DNA of 15,638 bases from Novosphingobium sp. (GTDB lineage Bacteria > Pseudomonadota > Alphaproteobacteria > Sphingomonadales > Sphingomonadaceae): contig JAURNJ010000201.1 of NCBI GenBank assembly GCA_030830245.1, positions 1-15,638 on the forward strand, given 5' to 3'. The notes under the pieces are model-generated. The model was not told where the DNA came from, did not search any database, and saw only the letters and a program-made list of their open reading frames with translations. The position numbers were made by a program, and so were the translations under genes. How positions within the stretch are numbered: the first letter of the stretch is position 1; every line of letters starts with the position of its first letter. Of the stretch, positions 7,955 through 14,893 are shown one piece after another.

Positions 7955-8701
7955 CTAGAACGCGCGGTCCTCGAAGCCTTCGCGCATCCATTCGCACATC
8001 AGATCGGTGCAGCGGCGGCTAAGCAGTTCAGCAATGTCGCCGTCGCCATTGGCAATCGCGCGGGCAAGCCGCGCGCGCAACGCTCGATATGTCGCCATGT
8101 TGCCCAGCCTCAGCACCATGCGCTCGTCATTGCGCGGGGCATTGGCGGAAAAGTCGCTGGTGATCGCGACCATCAGTTCGAGCACGCTGTTTCCCGCCAT
8201 CTTTGCAAGGAAGTTCACGAACTCGCGCTCGCTGCGCATGAAGGCGGCGTAACCCTGGATGTTCTTCTCATCGACCGTCGTGTCGTCGCGCTCAGCGAAT
8301 TCGCGAAGCGTGGCAATGGCCTGCGGGTCGCGGTTGCGGGCCGCCAGCCTGGCCAGCTCCGCATAGAACATGGGGGTGGTTTCAGTAAGCTCGACGTATG
8401 TGGCGTTGCGGGTGCGCAAATAGACCGCTGCCATGCGGCTGACCGTCAGGCTGCTCGGGCGGCGTGCGAAATAGCCGCCGCCCACGCCGCGCCGAACAGT
8501 GACGAGGTGTTCCTGCGCGATCCTCGCCGTTGCCTGCCTGAGAGTGGGCTTGCTGACACCGAAACGGATGACGAGATCGTCTTCCGAACCGAGAAATTCC
8601 CCTTCTTCGGATGCCAGAGCAATTTCGCGAAGCTCACGGGCGGCGAGATCGACAGCGGATTCGCCACGACTTGCCCCCATCTGTTTGCGGCTTGTCGCCA
8701 A
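7955..8701 (-). CDS. FadR/GntR-family transcriptional regulator (FCD domain)
   Basis: A 248-residue regulator with an N-terminal winged helix-turn-helix of GntR type (about 40-78: SEDDLVIRFGVSKPTLRQA, then the VRRGVGGGYF wing) and an all-helical C-terminal FCD-like effector domain (about 105-240). In the FCD domain, the segment that normally reads D-x3-H is SEREFVNFL, so the metal-binding His appears to be missing, and later His ligands are not obvious either; this recalls acyl-CoA-binding FadR more than metal-dependent FCD proteins. I chose the TTG at 8701 because GGAGG (8714-8710) lies eight bases upstream; the first ATG, at 8680, has no Shine-Dalgarno and would give 241 residues. It lies after the HDAC-like gene on the same strand and converges on the sulfotransferase. 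Likely a local repressor of the catabolic operons, by position only. Confidence 0.85.
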   Translation of the reverse strand: MATSRKQMGASRGESAVDLAARELREIALASEEGEFLGSEDDLVIRFGVSKPTLRQATARIAQEHLVTVRRGVGGGYFARRPSSLTVSRMAAVYLRTRNATYVELTETTPMFYAELARLAARNRDPQAIATLREFAERDDTTVDEKNIQGYAAFMRSEREFVNFLAKMAGNSVLELMVAITSDFSANAPRNDERMVLRLGNMATYRALRARLARAIANGDGDIAELLSRRCTDLMCEWMREGFEDRAF

Positions 8702-8757
8702 CCCCTTTGCCTCCGCCTGCCCGCAATTGCGTGCGCCTACAATGCGCCACCGTCTCT

Positions 8758-8770
8758 CATACCGGGTATG
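8758..8770. promoter_or_regulatory. Perfect 13-bp palindrome, candidate operator of the FadR-type regulator
   Basis: CATACC-G-GGTATG is a perfect inverted repeat with 6-bp arms, 57 bases upstream of the regulator's preferred TTG start and within the 104-bp gap after the HDAC-like gene. GntR/FadR proteins bind short palindromes of this size and often repress themselves. A single half-site CATACCG occurs at 4336-4342 in the divergent LLM promoter region. Palindrome seen; role inferred. Confidence 0.4.
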
Positions 8771-8805
8771 CAGCCTCAATAGAGATAAGACAATGCTCTA
8801 AGCGG

Positions 8806-9744
8806 CTAATCGGCAGGGCGATCAAGCGCCTTCACATGGGCCACAACCGACTCGGCCAAGGCGGCCAGATCGTAACCACCTTCAAGGCTCGAGACGATTT
8901 TCCCGCCACAGTGCCTGCCTGCGAGCGCAACTAGCTCGCCGGTCAACCACGCATAATCCGCTGCTTCCAGCCGCATCTGCGCCAGCGGATCGGCAGCATG
9001 CGCGTCGAAACCTGCCGAAACAATCAGCAGATCCGGCGCGAACGCCTCTATCGCCGGCAGCAGATCGCGCTCCCATGCGTGCCTGAATTCACGGCTGCCG
9101 CTGCCCGGCGCCAGTGGTGTGTTCGCAATGTTGTTGGCCACGCCGCGCTCGTGCCGCTCACCCGATCCGGGATAGAGCGGGCTCTGGTGCGAGCTGGCGA
9201 AGAACAGCATGGGATCGTCCCAGAAGGCGGCCTGCGTGCCATTGCCGTGATGCACGTCGAAATCGGCAACGGCGATGCGCGCAAGGCCGTGCCGGCTGCG
9301 GGCGTGCTGCGCCGCCACGGCGACATTGTTGAACAGGCAGAAGCCCATCGCCCGGTCCGGTTCGGCATGATGGCCGGGCGGACGCACGGCAGCAAAGGCG
9401 GCTTGCGCCTTGTCCTCTACCACCAGGTCGACGGCGAGGATTGCTGCACCGGCTGCTCGCAGCGCCGCCTCGATCGATCCGGAACTGACAATCGTGTCGG
9501 CATCGAGCGCGGCATTCTGGCCTTCGGGCACCCGGATGGCCAGCATGGCGTCGACGTGCGCCTCGCAATGCACTGCCGCAAGCTGCCCGGCGCTTGCACG
9601 CGGGGCCTCATGGCGCTGCAAGCCGGGAATTTCCGCGGCCTCGATCGCTTCTAGCACGGCAGTCAAGCGCGCGATCCGCTCCGGATGACCAGGGCCGGTA
9701 TCGTGTTCGAGGTAGGCGGGATGAGTGACAAGCGCGATGGTCAT
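8806..9744 (-). CDS. Histone deacetylase-like amidohydrolase (class II type)
   Basis: A 312-residue zinc-dependent deacetylase of the HDAC/AcuC/acetylpolyamine amidohydrolase superfamily; bacterial members remove acetyl groups from polyamines, lysines or small molecules. Catalytic features are all present: RPPGHHA with the tandem His125-His126, DFDVHHGNG with zinc ligands Asp163 and His165, SAGFDAH with third ligand Asp247, and the EGGYDL segment with Tyr291 as transition-state residue. The PGHPERIARL segment near residue 20 is typical of class II bacterial HDAC-like proteins. Start ATG at 9744 has GGAG six bases upstream. Divergent from the DUF1254/DUF1214 gene (89-bp gap) and followed by the FadR-type regulator. 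No signal peptide, so cytoplasmic. Substrate unknown; an acetylated intermediate of the local pathway is possible. Confidence 0.93.
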   Translation of the reverse strand: MTIALVTHPAYLEHDTGPGHPERIARLTAVLEAIEAAEIPGLQRHEAPRASAGQLAAVHCEAHVDAMLAIRVPEGQNAALDADTIVSSGSIEAALRAAGAAILAVDLVVEDKAQAAFAAVRPPGHHAEPDRAMGFCLFNNVAVAAQHARSRHGLARIAVADFDVHHGNGTQAAFWDDPMLFFASSHQSPLYPGSGERHERGVANNIANTPLAPGSGSREFRHAWERDLLPAIEAFAPDLLIVSAGFDAHAADPLAQMRLEAADYAWLTGELVALAGRHCGGKIVSSLEGGYDLAALAESVVAHVKALDRPAD

Positions 9745-9833
9745 GGCGGCTCCGATTGGCGCGATCGTTCATTCGCACTTGCCCTGATGCGCCGCAAGGT
9801 ATCTCATGGGGCCGAAATAGCGGGAGCGGAGCG

Positions 9834-11219
9834 ATGAAATGGCAGCTTGCAGCAGCAGGGCTGGCGATGGCGATGGCGATGGCGATGGCAACTGGAACCA
9901 CGTCCTTGGCTGACCCGCTACCCGAATTCCAGCAGGGCCGCGCAGGATCGATCCTTGGCACCCCGGCTCAGATTGAGGCCGACCGCCGCACCTTGCGCAT
10001 CTACAACAGCAAGCAGGTCCAGGCCGCCATCGACGAGCTTGCAGCCTGGTACGAAAAGAACCCTGTCGCCGAGCTGCCCGACGCGCGCAAGACGCTTCGC
10101 CGTGCTGCCGAGGCGATGGCTCTGGCGCAAAGCCACGGCGTCGTCGCAGCCCAGCCCGACCGCCCTGCGGCGCTGTGGGGCACAACCGGGCCACATTCCT
10201 GGGGCGACGTGGTGCTCCCGGTCGGCGGGGTGATGATCGACAATCCCGACAATATCTATCGCGGCATCCCGATCGACGGGGCGGCAAGCTATGTCATCGA
10301 AGGGCGCGTGATCCATCCCGCCCCGGTCCAGCAGACGATGGTGCTTCACAACGAAAAGTCGGGCGCGGACCCCAACCAGAAGGTCAAGAGCCAGGAGGCC
10401 GAAAACGGCGCAGTCTCGCTGGACACCTTGCCCGTGGCACGCGACGGCAGCTTCACGGTGACGGTCGATGCATCGCCAGTGAACGGGCGGACCAACCACT
10501 TGCAGTCCGATCCGGCGGTGCACGACGCTTATATTCTCGTGCGCGATACGATCCCCGACTGGTCGCGCCAGAACCCGGTGCAGCTCAGCGTCAGGCGCGT
10601 CGCGGGTCTGCCGCTTAGGCCACCGCAAAGCGAAGGCGAGCTGGCGAAGAAGGCCGCAGCCCTGACGGGCTCGGTCGCGCGCTATTTCATGACCTGGGCC
10701 AAGCAGCGCTTTTACGACAAACCTGCCAACACCTATTCCCACCAGTTCGACCGGGCGAGCGGTTGGGGCGCAGTGGGCTGCGGTTGGTACCAGCTCGAAC
10801 CGGACGAGGCGCTGGTGGTGACGCTCGACCGGCGCAGCGCCGCCTATCTCGGGTTCCAGCTTTCCGACGCATGGGGGCAAGGCCAGACCAGCGAATATCT
10901 CGCCAATCTCGGCAGCCTTTCAGGCGATCAGGCAAGCGCCAATGCGGACGGCAGTTACACCTATGTCATTTCGGCGAGCGATCCAGGGGTTCACAACTGG
11001 CTCGATACGGCAGGCCTGCGCACCGGCACCTTCTGTACGCGCTGGCAGGCGATGCCCGAAGGCGTGAAAGCGGTCGGCGCAGTGCGCGAGACGAAAGTGG
11101 TCAAGCTGGCCGCGCTGGACGCAGCCCTGCCTGCCGAAACCGTTCGGGTTACCGCAGCCCAACGAGCCGAACAAATCGCGCAGCGGAGCAGGGACTATGC
11201 CAGGCGATTGCAGTATTGA
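9834..11219 (+). CDS. Secreted DUF1254/DUF1214-type protein
   Basis: A 461-residue exported protein of unknown function. A C-terminal DUF1214 domain (about 326-404) is recognisable from ALVVTLDRRSAAYLGFQLSD, WGQ and a SDPGVHNWLDTAGLRTGTF block, and the middle region resembles what commonly accompanies it in DUF1254/DUF1214 proteins. The N-terminus is a Sec signal peptide: Lys2, a hydrophobic run of alternating Ala-Met, and a likely cut after SLA (24-26). The start ATG at 9834 has GGGAGCGGAG just upstream; a longer frame back to 9756 has no support. It shares a C-terminal tail pattern (AAQRAEQ...ARRLQ) with the DUF1214 protein at 5386-6681, although it is longer. It is monocistronic: divergent from the HDAC-like gene and converging, with a 3-nt gap, on the dehydrogenase pseudogene. 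Probably periplasmic. Confidence 0.85.
   Translation: MKWQLAAAGLAMAMAMAMATGTTSLADPLPEFQQGRAGSILGTPAQIEADRRTLRIYNSKQVQAAIDELAAWYEKNPVAELPDARKTLRRAAEAMALAQSHGVVAAQPDRPAALWGTTGPHSWGDVVLPVGGVMIDNPDNIYRGIPIDGAASYVIEGRVIHPAPVQQTMVLHNEKSGADPNQKVKSQEAENGAVSLDTLPVARDGSFTVTVDASPVNGRTNHLQSDPAVHDAYILVRDTIPDWSRQNPVQLSVRRVAGLPLRPPQSEGELAKKAAALTGSVARYFMTWAKQRFYDKPANTYSHQFDRASGWGAVGCGWYQLEPDEALVVTLDRRSAAYLGFQLSDAWGQGQTSEYLANLGSLSGDQASANADGSYTYVISASDPGVHNWLDTAGLRTGTFCTRWQAMPEGVKAVGAVRETKVVKLAALDAALPAETVRVTAAQRAEQIAQRSRDYARRLQY
9862..9889 (+). repeat. Hexanucleotide tandem repeat (TGGCGA) inside a signal-peptide coding region
   Basis: Four full copies plus a partial copy of a 6-bp unit run without a mismatch for 28 bases. 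In frame they encode alternating Ala-Met, forming the hydrophobic core of the signal peptide of the DUF1254/DUF1214-type protein. Because the unit is a multiple of three, slippage would lengthen or shorten the core by two residues per step without breaking the frame. Confidence 0.9.
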
Positions 11220-11222
11220 AGC

Positions 11223-12512
11223 CTAAAGGCGCAGGTCGCTCGCGCTGTCATCGAACAGGTGCTTCAGATCGTAGAGGACGTGGTTGGGGCGGCATAATGC
11301 GCCAAAGGTTTCGGCCCCGGCCTCGCGGAATTGCCGGTGCGCCACTGCCACGACAAGCCCGTCGTATGAACCCGGCTGAGGCGTTTCGACCAGTTCGAGG
11401 CCATATTCCGCCCTCGCCTCCTCCGGATCGACCCAGGGATCGTGGACATCGACCGCGCAGCCGAAGCTTCTCAGTTCGGAAATCACGTCTACCACCCGCG
11501 TGTTACGCAGGTCGGGGCAATTTTCCTTGAACGTCAGACCCATGACCAGCACCCGCGCGCCATCGACGTGGATACGCCGAGCAATCATCGCCTTGACCAG
11601 TTGGCCTGCAACATAGGCGCCCATGCCATCGTTGATCCGCCGTCCTGCGAGGATCACGTCGGGATGGTAACCGAGCATCTGCGCCTTGTGGGTGAGGTAA
11701 TAGGGATCGACACCGATACAGTGGCCGCCAACCAGTCCGGGCCGGAAATCGAGGAAGTTCCACTTGGTTCCCGCCGCAGCCAGCACTGCCTGCGTATCGA
11801 TGCCCATGCGGTTGAAGATGATCGCCAGCTCGTTGATCAGAGCTATGTTGAGATCGCGCTGCGTGTTCTCGATCACCTTGGCGGCTTCGGCAACCCTGAT
11901 GCTCTGGGCGCGGAAGGTGCCCGCAGTGACGATGCGGCGGTAGAGCGCATCAATGCGCTCTGCAGCCTCGGAGGTCGAGCCGGACGTAACCTTGACTATG
12001 TCCGGCAAGCGGTGCGCCTTGTCGCCCGGATTGATCCGCTCGGGCGAATAGCCGACGGTGAAGTCGCGGTCGATGGCAAGGCCCGAGGCAGCTTCCAGCA
12101 CAGGCACGCAGTCTTCCTCGGTGCAGCCGGGATAGACTGTCGATTCTTAGATCACCGTATCTCCCGGTTTCAGCACCGAGCCGACCGTGAGCGAAGCAGC
12201 AAGAAGCGGGCCCAGATCGGGGCTCTTGTGCCGGTCCAGCGGGGTTGGCACGGTGACGATGAACACGTTGCAGCCTGCCAGATCGGCTTGCTCGCTGGTG
12301 AAGGTCAGATGCTCCACCGCTGCCAGCTCTTCCGGGCTGGTTTCGAGCGTATCGTCCCTGCCCTGGCGCAAGGCAGCCACCCGCGCCTCCTTGATGTCGA
12401 AGCCGGTAACCGGAAGCACCTTGCCGAATTCGACTGCCAGGGGCAGGCCGACGTAGCCCAGGCCGATCACGGCAATGCGGACTTGGTCAAGCCAGTCTGA
12501 TGTGTCGCTCAC
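11223..12512 (-). pseudogene. UDP-sugar 6-dehydrogenase (TviB/VipA/WbpA-like), broken by one in-frame stop
   Basis: An NAD-dependent dehydrogenase of the UDP-N-acetylhexosamine/UDP-glucose 6-dehydrogenase family, which oxidises C6 of a nucleotide sugar to a uronic acid for surface polysaccharide. The 430-codon frame runs from a GTG at 12512 to TAG at 11223 with one TAA at codon 122 (12149-12147). The codon sits in [22 protein letters not shown], where the family has Tyr (VIYESTVYPG), so a single change at the third base of TAT/TAC explains it; the frame is kept on both sides. Everything else looks intact: IGLGYVG (16-22), [16 protein letters not shown], and [12 protein letters not shown] with catalytic Cys265. 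Starts seven bases after the epimerase stop, so it is the second gene of that operon. Either a recent nonsense mutation or a base-calling error; two split proteins of 121 and up to 294 residues are unlikely to work. Confidence 0.9.
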
Positions 12513-12519
12513 GCTTGCC

Positions 12520-13542
12520 TTACTTTCCGAAATAGTCGCGATACCAGGCGACGAACTGCGCCACGCCGTCGCGATAGTCGGTCTGCGGCTTGTAGCCGGT
12601 CAGCCGCTGGAGCAACGAGGCATCGGCCCAGGTGGCGGGCACATCGCCCATCTGCATCGGCATGAAATTGCGCTGCGCTGTCTTGCCGAGACTGGTTTCT
12701 ATGGCCTCGACGAAATCGAGCAGGCGCACCTTGTCCGAATTGCCGATGTTGACGACGCGATAGGGCCCGGCTGGCGAAAGACTGTCACCCGGTTCGATGT
12801 CCGCCGGGCTTTCGGGTTTCACCGGCGGCGTGTCGATCAGAAGGCGGATACCGCGCACCAGATCGGTGACGAAGGTGAAATCGCGATACATATCGCCATG
12901 GTTGTAGATATCGATCGGACGGTCATCGAGCATCGCCTCGACGAATTTGTAGAGCGCCATGTCGGGCCGGCCCCAGGGTCCGTAGACTGTGAAGAAGCGA
13001 AACATGGTGACCGGCAGGTTCCACAAGTGGGCATAGGAATGGCCCATCGCTTCGTTGGCCTTCTTGGTCGCGGCATAGATGGTTAGCGGCGTGTCCGCCT
13101 TTTCGGTTTCGGTGAAGGGCATCTCCTCGTTCGCACCATAGACCGAGGAAGTAGAAGCCATCAGCAGGTGCGACACCTCGAGCCTGCGCGCGGCTTCCAT
13201 CACGTTGAACGTGCCGACAATGTTGCTGTCTATATAAGCGCGCGGGTTTTCAAGGCTGTAGCGAACCCCGGCTTGCGCCGCGAGGTGTACGATCGCTTCC
13301 GGCCGGAATGCCTCAGCGGCCTGCCACAGCGCCTGCTCGTCTTCCAGCATCGCCTCGCATGCGGAAAAGCGCGGGTTCTGCAGCAGCATCTGATGGCGAC
13401 GACGCTTCAGCGAAACGTCGTAGTAATCGGTCATCCCGTCGAACCCGAACACCGCGAAGCCCTCGTCGAGCAGCAGTCGCGCGAGATGGAAGCCGATGAA
13501 CCCGGCCGTGCCAGTAACCAGAATGCGCCGTGCGTCGTTCAC
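12520..13542 (-). CDS. UDP-glucuronate 4-epimerase (CapI/LspL-like SDR)
   Basis: A 340-residue extended short-chain dehydrogenase/reductase, full length for UDP-glucuronate 4-epimerases, which interconvert UDP-glucuronate and UDP-galacturonate for capsule, LPS or exopolysaccharide. Motifs: TGTAGFIG NAD loop (10-17), DGMTDYYDVSLKRRR (35-49), HLAAQAGVRYSLENPRAYIDSN (86-107), STSSVYG (130-136), catalytic YAATK (Tyr156, Lys160), and the FFTVYGPWGRPDMALYKF block (183-200) typical of CapI. Start GTG at 13542 with AGGGA five bases upstream. It is the first gene of a two-gene operon with the damaged UDP-sugar dehydrogenase. The pairing with a TviB-like dehydrogenase recalls the tviB-tviC order of Vi antigen, but the sequence blocks here fit a glucuronate rather than an N-acetylated substrate. 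No glycosyltransferase or export gene is in view. Confidence 0.9.
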   Translation of the reverse strand: MNDARRILVTGTAGFIGFHLARLLLDEGFAVFGFDGMTDYYDVSLKRRRHQMLLQNPRFSACEAMLEDEQALWQAAEAFRPEAIVHLAAQAGVRYSLENPRAYIDSNIVGTFNVMEAARRLEVSHLLMASTSSVYGANEEMPFTETEKADTPLTIYAATKKANEAMGHSYAHLWNLPVTMFRFFTVYGPWGRPDMALYKFVEAMLDDRPIDIYNHGDMYRDFTFVTDLVRGIRLLIDTPPVKPESPADIEPGDSLSPAGPYRVVNIGNSDKVRLLDFVEAIETSLGKTAQRNFMPMQMGDVPATWADASLLQRLTGYKPQTDYRDGVAQFVAWYRDYFGK

Positions 13543-13660
13543 GATTGTCCCTGTCGAACCAAACTTGACCTGACCCCAACGTAAACGGAATTCCTTGCAA
13601 AATCATGCTTGCTTGCCAGCCCACGGTGCGAAAGAACGCGTGGCGAGAGGAAACAGGCAG

Positions 13661-14893
13661 ATGAGCGCGCTCAAGGGCATCAGGGTTTGCGATTTTACCG
13701 GGCAGTTGGCGGGCGCGGCAGCGACCAAGTGGCTGGCGGCTTTCGGCGCGGAAGTGATCCGCATCGAGGACCCGACCAACCAGGGCGCATGGGACGTGCT
13801 GCGAAACACGCCGCCCTTCGTTGACGAGAGGCGCGGCACCGATCTTGGCGGCGGGTTCAATAACCACAATGTCGGCAAGCTCGGCATCACGCTCAATCTC
13901 AAGACCGCCAGAGGGCGCCAAATACTTGAAGAGATTATTGCAAAATCCGACCTCGTGACCGAGAATTTCGCCGCAGGCGTGCTCGAACGGCTTGGCTTCG
14001 GTTACGAGCGCCTGCGACAGATCAAACCCGATATCATCTATGTCTCCAACTGCGGCTTCGGCCATGCCGGACCCTATCGAGACTTCAAGACCTGGGGGCC
14101 GATCGTCCAGGCACTGTCGGGCCTGACTTTCAACTCCGGCCTGCCCGATCGCGAGCCGGCGGGCTGGGGCTTCAGCTACATGGATCACACCGGAGGCCAT
14201 TACATGTCGATGGCGATCCTGCTGGCGCTGTTTCACCGCATGCGCACTGGCGAGGGGCAATGGGTCGACATGGCCTGTTGCGACACCGCATTGACGCTGC
14301 ATGGCCCGGCCCTGCTCGACTACACGGTCAACGGGCGCAAGGCGCGGCGCGAAGGCAGGCCTATCGGCAATCGAAGCGAATGGCCCGCGCGGGCACCGCA
14401 CGGCATCTATCGCGCTCTTGGCGAGGATCAATGGATCGCGATTGCATGTCGCAGTGATGCGGAATGGCAGACGCTCTCCGCAGTGATAGGCGAGGAATGG
14501 GCCAAGGAGGCACAGTGGCGCTCGCTCGAAGGTCGCCTTACCGCGCAGGACGAGCTGGACCGGGCGATGGTCGAATGGTGCGCGGGGCAGGACAAGTTCG
14601 ACCTGCACAAACGCCTTCAGCAGGCAGGGATCGCCGCTGCTGCCGTGCTCGACGCGCGCGAGCGCATCGACCTCGATCCTGCAAACGACCTCTTCGATCT
14701 GTGGCCCGAGGTAACGCATACTGCGATGGGCAAGGTACGGGTCGATGGCCTACCGGTGCGGTTCTCGAAAACCCCGCAGGAAATCAGCCGGGGCGCGCCG
14801 TGCCTTGGCGAGCATAATGAGCAAGTGCTGTCCGGTTTGCTGGGCATGACCAGCGCGGAAATTGCCGACCTGCGCGCGGAGGGTGTGATATGA
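13661..14893 (+). CDS. CaiB/BaiF class III CoA-transferase
   Basis: A 410-residue family III CoA-transferase, expected to move CoA from an acyl-CoA donor to an organic acid in the cytoplasm. Evidence: start LKGIRVCDFTGQLAGAAATKWLAAFGAEVIRIEDP, the KLGITLNLKTARGRQILEEII segment, VTENFAAGVLERLGFGY, CGFGHAGPYRD, and the likely catalytic Asp175 in SYMDHTGGHYM, matching the Asp that forms the acyl anhydride in formyl-CoA transferase. ATG at 13661 follows GAGAGGA by nine bases. Its stop overlaps the start of a second family member by ATGA, so they are coupled and may form a heteromer, as BbsEF-type enzymes do. It is divergent from the epimerase operon (118-bp gap, which holds a TTGACC but no clear -10). 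Substrate not inferable. Confidence 0.92.
   Translation: MSALKGIRVCDFTGQLAGAAATKWLAAFGAEVIRIEDPTNQGAWDVLRNTPPFVDERRGTDLGGGFNNHNVGKLGITLNLKTARGRQILEEIIAKSDLVTENFAAGVLERLGFGYERLRQIKPDIIYVSNCGFGHAGPYRDFKTWGPIVQALSGLTFNSGLPDREPAGWGFSYMDHTGGHYMSMAILLALFHRMRTGEGQWVDMACCDTALTLHGPALLDYTVNGRKARREGRPIGNRSEWPARAPHGIYRALGEDQWIAIACRSDAEWQTLSAVIGEEWAKEAQWRSLEGRLTAQDELDRAMVEWCAGQDKFDLHKRLQQAGIAAAAVLDARERIDLDPANDLFDLWPEVTHTAMGKVRVDGLPVRFSKTPQEISRGAPCLGEHNEQVLSGLLGMTSAEIADLRAEGVI

Noticed and set aside
8702..8779. Longer form of the FadR-type regulator from a TTG at 8779
   Set aside because: It would put the palindrome inside the coding region, lacks a well-spaced Shine-Dalgarno, and the added residues do not match the family.
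9918..10880. Minus-strand open frame of 320 codons
   Set aside because: Antisense to the DUF1254/DUF1214-type gene, with no family motif.
11223..12107. Separate 294-residue dehydrogenase gene starting from a GTG at 12107
   Set aside because: The frame continues without shift across the TAA into a proper N-terminal NAD-binding domain, so this is the back half of one broken gene rather than an independent gene.
13313..14719. Minus-strand open frame of 468 codons
   Set aside because: Antisense to the first CoA-transferase and overlapping the epimerase in another frame; no domain is visible.
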